Positions 23,521 to 34,700 of a stretch of DNA of 64,000 nt are shown one piece after another; the stretch's first letter is position 1, and every line of letters starts with the position of its first letter. Origin of the DNA: Climacteris rufus. Taxonomy: Eukaryota; Chordata; Aves; Passeriformes; Climacteridae. A program made the translations under genes and the position numbers. Location: the NCBI GenBank assembly GCA_013398175.1, contig VZRZ01005377.1, forward strand, positions 310,001 through 374,000. The letters are read 5' to 3'. The notes below the pieces were generated by a model. It made no database searches and was not told the origin of the DNA. It saw nothing but the letters and a program-made list of their open reading frames with translations.

Positions 23521-24062
23521 CTTGGAGTGACTGTATCATTTTCCCACAATGTTGTATTCATATCGTCAGTGGAGCCTTAATACAAGGTTATGTTTCCACA
23601 CGGGACAAAAAGAACAGATCTCTGCACAGTGGAACTGTTTATAAGGTGACTCTCCCGGGATTCTTTCTCTTCTTCCCAGAGGGGCGGGGGGGCATCAACA
23701 TCGGAGGGACATTTTTTCCCCCTCCCGGGCCTAGGGAGGCCTGGCACAGCCTGTGCCAGGGCCCTTGGAAGCTACCAGATGGAAAGGACTCTCTCTGGGA
23801 CTTTTCTACTGAGGTTTTCCCTTTTTTGGGGATTTATTATCTGATNNNNGGGGTAGGGGGTGAGTGGGGAGGTGCTGGTGAGAGCTGCCTTCTCTTTTGG
23901 CGGGGGTTCCCTCTGGCTGTTATCTCAAACGATAACAGGGCCCAATCCACTGGTTGCCTTGGTTTACTGGGCTATTCAGACGTTGTTTGGTACCCCTTTT
24001 TATGAACCACTCTTTGGACTTCAGAGGGAGGAGGTGGGTGTTTTACAGCTCCCCATCATAAT
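23521..24062. mobile_element. GC-rich retroelement-like patch with assembly gap
   Basis: Composition changes abruptly here: gaggggcgggggggc, cccctcccgggcctaggg and similar blocks sit in otherwise AT-rich DNA. The text resembles untranslated parts of avian endogenous retroviral elements, and it directly follows an LTR fragment, but I cannot name it. An unresolved NNNN lies at 23846-23849. Two overlapping frames of 119 and 69 codons cross this area, the first through the gap; neither shows a known protein. The right border near 24060 is where AT-rich unique sequence resumes. Confidence 0.4.
23846..23849. other. Assembly gap (4 N)
   Basis: Four unresolved bases inside a GC-rich patch, just before a G-rich stretch (ggggtagggggtgagtgggg). 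The true length is unknown. Confidence 0.99.
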
Positions 24063-26021
24063 GCTTTGATAGGTTGCTGAAAGTGTTTGCAAAATTGGAT
24101 GTTCTTAACACTTTGCAATTTTTGACAGAGCTGACTTTAAAAAGGTGTACGTAAACCCCAACATTCTAGAAAGTGAAAAGTTATTTCTATGTCAACTGGA
24201 ATCAGAAGCTGGAAATAATTTATTCATCCTTGTGATCCTAGTGATGCCCTTTCTGATAATGAACCCTACTTGTATTTGTTAGTCAGTGATGGATTCTAAG
24301 ACAGGTACTCTCTGTATTTTTATGTGTCAAAGAAAGTAATCATGTTGAGTTTTTCCAAAATATGAAATACCACCACTGATGCCCAAATAATCTGAATCTT
24401 TACTTAGGGATCTGATGTGGAACCTATCAGAAAAGAGTTATGTGCAGAGCAGAGAAGATTTTTGTGCAGATCTCTGTCTTGAGGCAGGGAGCCTCAAGCA
24501 AGGAACTAGCCTTCCCTTGGCCACAATTTATATCTTTTCTGAAAAAAAAAAAAGAACAGGCAGGAAAGTAGTGATGCATGTCTGATATTGATAGAAAGCA
24601 AGTATGTGCCTCATCCATTGAAAACATTGATCAAGGCCACTTCGCTCTTTTTTAATGATGGCCCCATAAATCTGCCAGTATCAATGAAAGACACTGTTAT
24701 CTACTCAAGGTTCTAAATGGCTGTGCTAAGGAAGCTAAGTCGTAGCTAATGGTTCTTTGCATCCAGGAGCCAAATTGTCACACTTTTCCTTTTTGAAACA
24801 CTTCTGCTTCTTCTTTAGTTTTTGTTTGCTTTTTGGTTGTGTATTTCTGTGAACTGCACATGAAGAAAACCAGGACATGATAAAAAAAATACCCATGGTA
24901 ACTTTAATGAAGTGGTTTTAATGTTCAAAAACTCTTCTCTTAGTGGGTTCCAGTCAAGAAGGATGAGAATCCAGCAGAATATGGCATTTTTCTGAGAATA
25001 CAGTCTATAGACTATCACAAACAAATTTGAGTAAAAAAGGTCTGGAAAAGTAATATTCCTGTTACATATCATCAATGTCTGTGATTCAATACCAAATCAG
25101 AAATAGGATTAATTTAGTAAACCAAGGCAGTTGATTTGACTATTTAATAAGGTCAGGAAGGTGCCAGACACTCTATGTGGGTGCTAAGAAGATAGGAAGG
25201 AATGAACAAGCAAGTGGGATCATTCTCATCCTAGCTCACAAGCTGTGTTTGAATATATGGGCTTGTTCTGCACTGCCATACTGCCTGCCAGTTCCACAGC
25301 TCCCAGTATGTCAGGGTCTCCTCAATAATACTCGGGGTAGGCTGAAGAAACTTTCTTGTGAACTCAAGTGATAACCAAATGGGGTTTACAATTTCAATAT
25401 TTTATGCTACACATGTTCAGGAATGAAGTATATCCTCAGTGGAGGACTTCACCTCACACAATGGGAAGCAATAAATAACCCTTCTCTGAAGAGATGTTGA
25501 GAACATTTTGAAAAGGAAATTTACCTATTTTTTGCTTCAAGAATATCAAAGAGATTCTCTAGACAGTTCTGACTGTATCTCAACTATCTTTGCAATGAAA
25601 TCCCTCCTTAGCCTCGCCCCAACACACATTCCTGTGTAATATGTACGTGAATCTCAGAAACAGATGGAGTATGCCTTACCCAGGATCTAATCCTAGTGAA
25701 GTAGAGAGGCCAGATGGTCTCACTTTCCAAATGAAAACTTCCAGAGAATCTTTAAACTAAGCAAAGATTTTATTAACATTGATGGCTGGATATAGTGTAA
25801 TACACAGAGAAGATTAATTAGAAACCCTAATTAAATGTAACAGTGTAAAAGAACCAGAGCACTATTTGGCATCGAACAGACTTTTAAGATTCTTGTTGAA
25901 ACCTGGAGTCCTCAGCATGGCTGAGCTGCAAAGCGAACAACAGAAAAGCAGAAACAATGAGATTTACTAAAAGGTGCCAAAGTCAATTCTACATGCAATC
26001 ATTTCCTGTATTTTTTTTTTT
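24063..26021. other. Unique non-coding DNA, no gene seen
   Basis: No gene or transposon recognised. An A-run at about 24541-24553 and scattered short frames only. Confidence 0.55.
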
Positions 26022-26556
26022 ATAGAATCATAAGAGGGCTGAAAGGAACCTTTAGAGGTCGTCTAGTTCATCCCCCTACCCCAAGGCAAGATCAACTCTA
26101 CCTAAATCATTCCTGACAGATGTTTGTCTAACCTGTTCTTATAAAGCTCCAATCACTGAGATTCCAAAACATCCCTAGGCAATCTATTCTGGTGTTTAAC
26201 TATCCTTGTTGTTTGAAAGTTTTGCCTAATGTTTAACTCTGAATCAACGTTGCTCCAGTTTAATCTTGCTATTTTTTTTTGTTCTAGAGACCAAGGACAT
26301 GGCAAAAAGTTTATTCCTTTTTTTTTTTTTTTTAATCAGGTGCCTATTACAAACGGAAAGATGACTCCTATGATTCCCTGCTATTTTTAATTTTTTTTTT
26401 TTTAGACCAAGCAATCCCAGTTCTTTCATTTTGCTTCCATTTAGACTTCTGACCATTTGGTTTCCCTTTATTAGGACCACACCTCTCTCAAACGTGGCAC
26501 TGGAAACTGAACATTGCAGCTGCACTCTTAGAGGTGGCCTGCAGAATGAAAGGCCT
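26022..26556 (-). mobile_element. CR1 LINE 3' region, antisense
   Basis: Antisense CR1 fragment covering the 3' UTR and end of ORF2. It opens with the reverse-complement tail (atagaatcataa at 26022). It continues with ggaacctttagaggtcgtctagttca and a block matching caatctattctggtgtttaac. After a T-run near 26314-26332 it resumes with gaccaagcaatcccagttctttca (about 26405-26428) and gtggcactggaaactgaacattgcagctgcac (about 26493-26525), in the order expected of CR1. Poly-T stretches inside are later expansions. Divergence is high, so this is an old copy of a different subfamily from the one at 11.8 kb. Confidence 0.85.
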
Positions 26557-28611
26557 CTATCATGTGTAAGGACAGCATTTGTTGTTTTGTGCCAAATACA
26601 TGTTCTTTTCCTACAGAGCTCTTGCCACTCATTTACAGCTTGGTTTTAATAAAAGCTGACTATATTGAAGAAGGGATTTCTTTGCTGTTTTTCACTGTGG
26701 ACAATTGCAGCAAAAGAGTATTTATTCGCATGAAGATGTTATCATGTCCCCCAAGCAAATGAGGTGAAAGAGTCAGTTTTCTTCAGCCTGTTAAAGGAAC
26801 GCACATCTGGAAGGAATATTTTAATTCTCAGACATATGGAGTGGGGAGCTTGAGGATATGAGCGTCACACATCACTTCCCCCTTTAAATTCTGTGCTCGT
26901 ATCCCTGGTGCACAGCAGGAATTCTTGTGGATCATGGACAGTAACCACGAAAGTGTTGCCATGTTTTTACAACATCCTGACCTCTAGGCGGTTACTTAGT
27001 TGATTAGTTGGCAATACAACCCTACAAGGTTGTACCATCTTATGAAACCACTTTGGATCTTTGAGATGAACACACACTTAGGAAAAGCAACTGCAGGTGG
27101 CCAATGGTACAGAGAAGGACTTCCAGGAACCTCCTCCTGATCCAGTGCATCAAGTGTGCTCCCATTCCAGCTCCCCTGGAAAATGCTGCAGTGAAGTATT
27201 GTAGAGAAGCACAGGAAGAGGCATATGGGCCCTGACTGTTGTGAAGGTTTGCTGAGACAAACACATGCTTACAGCTGATGGAAATGGGAACAGATGTGCA
27301 GATTCAAGGAATTTTATCTCCCCCCCCAAATGCTGCAGTCACAGCTAAAGAAGAAGTAAAAATAGATGCAGTTGTGAGAGCAGCAGTGATGGCAAGGACT
27401 AATGCTGAGAGAGTGCAGAGAGAGAGAGAGAGAGAGGAGAGGACAGCTTATCACAGAAACAAGGATAAGCGAGGAGGGCATTAATTACGGACTGCCCTGA
27501 ATAGTGACAGCACCCAAACTGCCTCCCTTAACAAGTTTCCTCTTTTGTAGTTTCCCAGCATCAGCTGCATACCACCGTTTCCCACTACCAGTGTGCAGCA
27601 CATATGGCTGCCTTGCAAGAATCACACAAATCATCCAGTAAGTTCATTTTTATTAGTAGCTTCTGCTTAATTAAGGGATGCATCATGCTTCATCAATCAG
27701 CTTCTGTGCATGTGAGTTGGTCTCAGCCACTCTGCTGTTGCAAACTCCAAGCAGACACCGTTCTTGTGCTGTAGGCAAGAGGCTGCTTAGGTTGGCTTTG
27801 GGGAGCCAGGGGCAGAGCTGTATCCCTGATCATGAAAGGGAAGTTTCATACCACAGCTATGGCAATGGGAGATCCACAGTGACTTTCTACTGTTGCGCAC
27901 TGACAGATTGATAGACAAAGCTAATGGGAAGAAAAATATTAGAGTTAAAACAGTGAAAAACTTTGGTTGATTGAAAGCTTTGGTTTTTCTATGAATGTAA
28001 AGCATTTTTAGCTTTCTGGTTTTTAAAGAAACCAGGTAAATCTGTTTCTGGAGTCACCACTGGTTTACACTGGTGCAGTTCAGCCCCATGGAAGAAATTC
28101 CTGCAGAAGCACAAATCAGGCAGGTGTATCTGACAAAGCACAGTGCAGTGCTCTGCCAAAGAAAGATGGCATGGACAGAGTTTGGCTTTGCTTCCCAGAA
28201 TGGACACGTGAACATACACTTGAATATATGTATCTAAAAGTGCTGGATCTAGGTAGCCAGGGGTTGGCTTGGGATCTCTTTCTGGAGCTGCACAGTGAGA
28301 TGTGTATGTAATTACAGATAATCACATTCTCTGGTCTTTCAGTTAATGGTAAAAAGGGCTGTCTGTTATCACCAGGCCATTACTGGCTCTGGAATAACGC
28401 TCATAACAGCAACTCAGTGAATTATTTTTTATTTGCTTAATAACATTAATGGTGTAATTGTTCAGATTGCAGTCCAGCTTTTCCACTGCAACCTCTTTCA
28501 TGGCCTCAGATACATTTACCCTGGATTCCTCCTGTGCAGGAAAGATTAATTCTGATTAATTACACCAAACTCCATCACAGTTTTTCTGCTTGAAAGATTC
28601 ATTAAAAAGTG
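26557..28611. other. Unique non-coding DNA, no gene seen
   Basis: No gene recognised. It contains a GA microsatellite at 27416-27441 (separate entry), a short acaacc/ggttgt stem near 27015-27035, and, from about 28370, the homeodomain-site-rich stretch described in the findings. Confidence 0.5.
27416..27441. repeat. (GA)n microsatellite
   Basis: Run of GA dinucleotides, nearly perfect over about 20 bases and then drifting into GAGGAGAGG. Confidence 0.9.
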
Positions 28612-28713
28612 GAACCTACCAAAACCCAACTCACAGCCAAAATCAAATTTGACTTCAGTCTTCTGATGTGAAAGCCTATGCATTAACCCATCAGGTTGCC
28701 TAACCCTCAAATG
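28612..28713 (-). repeat. Possible tRNA-derived SINE remnant, second copy
   Basis: On the minus strand this stretch reads tttgagggttaggcaacctg, then gatgggttaatgcataggct, then agactgaagtcaaatttg and gttttggtagg. The blocks follow the same order as the plus-strand piece at 5098-5190: an A-box-like start, about 30 bases, a decayed B-box-like element, then gttttggta. It is too decayed to give a family name. The case rests on the two copies resembling each other. Confidence 0.4.
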
Positions 28714-31700
28714 CAACCTTTCAATAAACTGTTTACTGAATGTAAGTAACACCATAACATACATGTAAGATACTTCATCTAAAAACACATAGGTCATCAT
28801 TTTCCTCTGCAATTTTCATGGTAGCTTATCCTTTACATATTTTATTATTATTTTTATGATAGCTACTAAAAGCCTTCAGATGCTCTATGGATTGCTTATG
28901 AAATAGTGTATGTACAGTATATATGTTTTTTAATAGTGCAATTAAGGTAGATCAGACAGTTCTACTACATTATTATACACATCTCTGCAATTAGCATATT
29001 GTAAGTGCCTGCAAAAGGTTTATATGATTTCTGTGTCTGCAATGCTTCACTACACACCTCTGCAAGTACATTCCCCAATGGCTGTGAATTTTAGGCTGTT
29101 CCTAGCTGCCTGATAAAAGCAAACCTGTGTGAAATTTACTGTTTTATCTGGGATTATTCCAGGCCCTGAAAATCAAGTGAAAGAGCCTTTAAAACTATAT
29201 TAAAGAAAATAAAAGAAAAAGCCCAATAAGCACACAACCTTTAGTTTCATCATCCATGAGTTACTAAACTGGGAACATTCAACAACCTTTAGGAATAACT
29301 TGACACTACACAGATTTGACCCAAACACATTTCCCAAACCTGTGATTAGAAGGCAACCTTCACACAAGCTTCTCACACAAAAGTAAAGATGCACTTTCTA
29401 CCTTAGCTCACTTCCTTAAAATCTCCTAACCTGTGAGGTGGAGGAAAAGTAGAGAGATCAAACTACAGACTAGGGAAGACAGCCCAAAATGCTTCATGTA
29501 AGTTCCTTCCATCTGCTTGATTCACTTATCACAGTGGGCCTGGGAAAAAAACCAGGGGATTTATAAGCAATCCTGCCCAAGTGCAGTCAGGTTGCTGGGA
29601 AGTAGCTGAAGTTTCAATGGTATCAAAAGACATTCACAAAGAATATTCTGACCTTGCAGAATTTTTTTCTGAGCCATGGCTTTGGAGAGTGAATTGGTGC
29701 TGTGGCAAAAGTACAAAACAGAAATTTCAGGAAGGTTTTTTTTTCCTCCTTAGACCTCTCCTATGTATTCCTCCTTGAATCCTCTATCAGTCACTTCACT
29801 GGTTAATTCGGTTACAAATGCATGCTCAGGAGAAAACTAGAGCTCTCAGGGGGATTCCCCCTCAAAATGTGCAGGAATTCTGATTTTGATCAAATTGTGG
29901 ACCTGAAATGTAGCTTTCCCTTATCAACAAACAGATCATTAGGTAAATCCAGCAAAGGAATTATTCACAAAGTGCACATTAAGGCTTTGCTTTCAGGTGG
30001 TTTTTCATCATAGGATGTGATTAGACCTTTCTGCTGAAACATGACTAATCTAATCCAGGGAAAAGAGCAAACCCCTGGCATCAAATCTATGTTCCCAGAT
30101 GACTGACTGATGTATTTTGCCAGGGAATCATGCTCGACATGTAGGGATGGAGAACAAGTCCCCGTAATCTATGACTTACTAGCTGTTTCTAAGCAATTCT
30201 GGCTGTGTCGATAAATTTGTTCACAGCTCTAATTGTGTTAATGAATTGAACATAATTAAACTTACAGCATGTCACAAGCTTCCTCTGGCAACTCTAGTAG
30301 GCTTCTTAAGTACCAGTTCATCAGCAACCATACTACAACTGAATAGGTAACTACTGAATGCGCCAGAACCAACCTGCAACACCGTGTAATAAAAGATCAG
30401 CAATTAGCAACCTCTTAGTAATAAAACAGCAAATAAATTAAAAGTAAGACCAAACCTGAATATTACTATTCATCCAAATCATTGCATGAGTATCCTTACT
30501 TAGATTATAAGGATATAATTGCCCAGGGTTTTATTTTTTTGGGATCCCTCTTGGAAAGCACCCAGCTCAAACTGTACCACTACTAATAAAACTTTCATAA
30601 AGGAATCTATCCATCAGCTTATGCAGAAACCTAGAGTCAAATCCGGTTATGGCAACTATGACATGCACAGTTTTCATAACATTCCACTAAGAAAAAGTCT
30701 CCTGAATTCTGAAGTTTGTCTTAAAATCCGACTTCCCCATATTTGCAACATGAAAGGGAGCATCATGTGAGATGCACTTACCTTCAAAATAGAAAAAGGC
30801 GCAGTGTTTAATTCAGTTTTCACCGGGATGATAAATAATTTATTGTTCATGTACACGCAGCAAGGAGTGACAAATTTTTTTGTCTATCTCCATTGAGATT
30901 TTGGGAGTCATCCTCTGTTTGGCTATTGTACCTTTAAGTATTTAAAGAATTATAATAATTCATGCGTTTTCCAAGCTATTTCATTTTGGTCTCTCTTGGG
31001 TATCCCCTTTGATAAAGCCTCAGACAATGAAAATCTTATATGTTTTTCATCCTAGAACTTGGATCTCATCCTTGCTGCACATACAAATATTTGCAATCAA
31101 TAATTGGGTAATATTAACCAATAGAAAAATATTATTAATCTTTTCTAAGTTACATCTTCACTAAAAATCTATCCTTAAACTTGTATCTTGTTCTCATGAT
31201 TTTCTTCATGTGAACACAGTTGTCTTAATATGTACAGAATTTATTTTTAATTTAAAATGTAAGCAAGAAGTGGTGACTATTCAAAATTACTGGTAACATT
31301 CTCATTGTTGAAGGAGCTATATAGGATCTACAGTACCAGTAGAAAAAAAAGGCATATATGTGCTATTTTTTAAACAATAGGCTTTTTCTATAAAGGCGTT
31401 GATTCTGGTTCAGTGTTTTCATAATAGCACGAAGTGTTGTAGGAATTACTGATGGTGCAGAACATTATCAGGTGCACACAGCATGATGCCTGCACTGTTT
31501 TCACAATGCAATTTTTGAAGAAACTCCAGCAAACTAAACCCTTTTGATGCAGCACTAGATAACAATATGGAACAAATAAAATGATATAGGAGAAATGTTG
31601 CCTCTAGCACAAATGACTGAATCTCATTAATATCCATGCAGTTATCTGCAAACCACGAAAAATACATCTCTATGCATTAGCTAGCACAGATGCTTCTATG

Positions 31701-34700
31701 CAGTACTGCCTTTAGGTTGTGTAGATGTACACAGAGTATTTTCTGATTAAATTAACCTGTGTCAGGTTCTTAAGGTTATGTTTTTCTTTCTTGTGCATTC
31801 ATATCTAACCTGAGGGTGAGCCTTATTTTCAGTATCTCTCTTAATATAAATTTTGTGGTGATCCTCAGCACAAAGAATTTCTGCTTGATTTTCATTATTA
31901 GAGCATGCTTTGTAGACCAAATAGTAGCAAACTCCCAGTGCAACTTAGCCTCTTTTCCAGTACTGGGAGCAGGCTGGCTAACATCTTAAGTGAGTAGATA
32001 AGCACAACACAATCAAACTTGTAGGATACACACGTACCATGTATGTGTCAGAGACGTTTGTGTGATAAATTACACAGACCATGTGGTAAATTGCAGTTTG
32101 CGCTTTTGACTGCCTCATCTACCCTCTGCTTACTAATCCATCTCCACTGGGACCACTTCTATCATTTAAAAGATCTGATCAACATCAAATAGCTCCCTTA
32201 AAAAAACCACAAAACAACTTGCCACTATACATAAAGCAGGTTTATCTAACCATAGTAAATGCTGGATATGTCAGCAACCTTCAGCTAACCCATTTCATGT
32301 CATTTTAAAGGGTCATAAATGGAAAAAAAGAGTGGAACAAAACATGAAAAGGCCTTACTGTTGATCTTAACAAGGGTCTTACTGTCCCTGGAAAAATCTG
32401 TATGATGGAACTGAGAGGAGACGTGAGGCTTACAGCATAACCTAAAAATACTACTCTGTACCAAAAAAGAAAAACCAAAGCCTAAAGAAATTATAAAGAC
32501 AACAAAACAAAAACAAAAACAAAATGCAGAGGACAAAAACCCCCTCCCCACTCTCCAGAATAGTTTTTTTGAACTCTCCAAATCCTAAACCGGAAAAATA
32601 ATCTGACATCTGATGCAATATTGAGACTAATACGCTAATTCCATATGGTTAGATTAATCCATTAATCACTGCTAGAAATAATTGTGTAGGTACCTAAATT
32701 AGCTGAATCTTTTTTTATGGGAAGCAAAGAAGAATAAAAGGCTTTATAATGCTAAAAGTAATTCCTGTGGCTGATAATTATCATTGTGTTTAAACACTCA
32801 TCCTTAGCCTGCTACTTTCCCTTGAAAAAAGCAAAGCAATGTCCTCGTCTTCACTGAACATGGTATTAGCACCTCGGAATTGCACTGCTCTGGAGCCCAG
32901 ACTTAATTAAATAACAAGGTTAGGATCAGACAATATATCAAGGTTATAAACTGGAGCACTAACCTTCTGGAGGGGAGACATTCTCAGCTTTCCAAAGGAA
33001 ACAGGGGTTTGTATCTATATTTGGAAGGTCCTGGAGAACAAACTTTAACATCAGCATAAATTAAATACTGAGAAGGTAATTTAGGTACAGTTAGTCTCTT
33101 TCTATCTGTGCCTTGGTTCAGGAATGGAGTTCCTGAGCTTGCAGTGGGTAGTGCTGCCACGGGTCATAACAGCATCACAAAGGAAAGCAGGCTGATTTTC
33201 AGGAGCTTTGAGTCAGGCCCTGAATATTGTCAGTTCTTTAGGAAGGAACTTCACTTGAGCTTCAGGTTCAGCTCAGAGTCCTTTCTGCTTCTTTCTCACT
33301 GTTCACTACTAGGTTTCATTGAGTTCAGTGGTGCTGACAGCATCTGGCTCCAGAGCTCACCCTGACACCAAAGACTTCTCTTAGATATACTGTACCTACT
33401 TCAAATATGTGCCTCTCCACAAGAAAAAAGGTGAACATACACCACCAATGCCAAAGAGGAGAGGGGAGCTGTCTTTTCTGAAACATGCCTATAGCAGCAG
33501 CATGTTGTCCTTTAGAGCAGTGAGGTCTCTTCATAGAGGAAAGTGCTGCATAAAGGAGGCAGAGCCTTTCTGTGCATGGAGACAGACTCAAAGAATTAGA
33601 CCATAAGAGTTTAACTGAGGGGAGATTGTCTGGAGTACTAACCCTGTTTGTCTGGCAAGACCCAGGAAAAACTACAAATTAGACAAGTAATCAATAACAC
33701 TCAGATTTCCAAGAGAACAACATAGAAGAGAAACCTCAAACTCATTTAATTGTATAGCTGGAAAGTTCCAAATTACAAAAATGCTTGTTATAGTTTTGTA
33801 AAAGAGAAAATAAAGCATTATTATTAAATTTTCATGCAAACTACTATGTGTGGAGTAACTCATTATGAAAGAACTATTATATTTGCAAAGTCAGTACTTG
33901 AAAGGCTATTAACACTTCATTGAAACAAAGGTTGAAAGGCCTGAAGATACACAGTGAAAGCTTGGCTAAACAGCAAATAAGGGAGGATGAGCTAATGGTT
34001 TGCAATGGTCTGTATGGTGGATGAGCCAGAAAGAATGAGGAATTACAGAAAAGTACAGTAAAGAGCCGCAGGAACTACTGGAATGAAAATACAAAATGGA
34101 AAATTTAGACTGGGCACATCAGGAAAAATTTCTTCTTGGAAATATTTGTAACATGTCCAAACACCCTTCCAAAAATATGTTGGAATTGCTGAAATACTCT
34201 GAAATACCTAAAATGAACCTACATACAGTAGGATAGACTACAGTGGCAAGAGCAGTGTAAGGACTGGTGTTGAGGAAAGGGTGTCAACCTATGGTTGCCT
34301 GCTTACATCATTTCCTTGCACTGTTCTGAGATTGCAGTGAAAGCCCCAAAATGTAAGTGGGAGGAATAGAACTACCTGATGAAATTAAAAAAACAAAAAC
34401 CCCAAAACCCCCACATTTACATACTTTTTGTGCCTGTATTTATATTAAACAAACCTGAAAACTGAAATGCCTTCAGACCTCTGAACAATATGTGAATTTC
34501 ATAAATGTGACCCCTGACCAGTCCATAGGGGTCAGAATTCCACAAATAACGGCTTTTAGTTCCAGATCAATGAGTTCCAGGCTGAAACTGGGTCTCTGTC
34601 TGGCAAACCAAATTTCATGACATCAGGTCAATTTTTCCTTTGCTGAAATGTCTCATATTCTTTACGTGCACCCAGGAGGGGGTAACTGCCTAATGTCATA

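Noticed and set aside
23646..24005. 119-codon plus-strand frame crossing the NNNN gap
   Set aside because: It depends on unresolved bases and lies in a retroelement-like patch; no protein similarity recognised.
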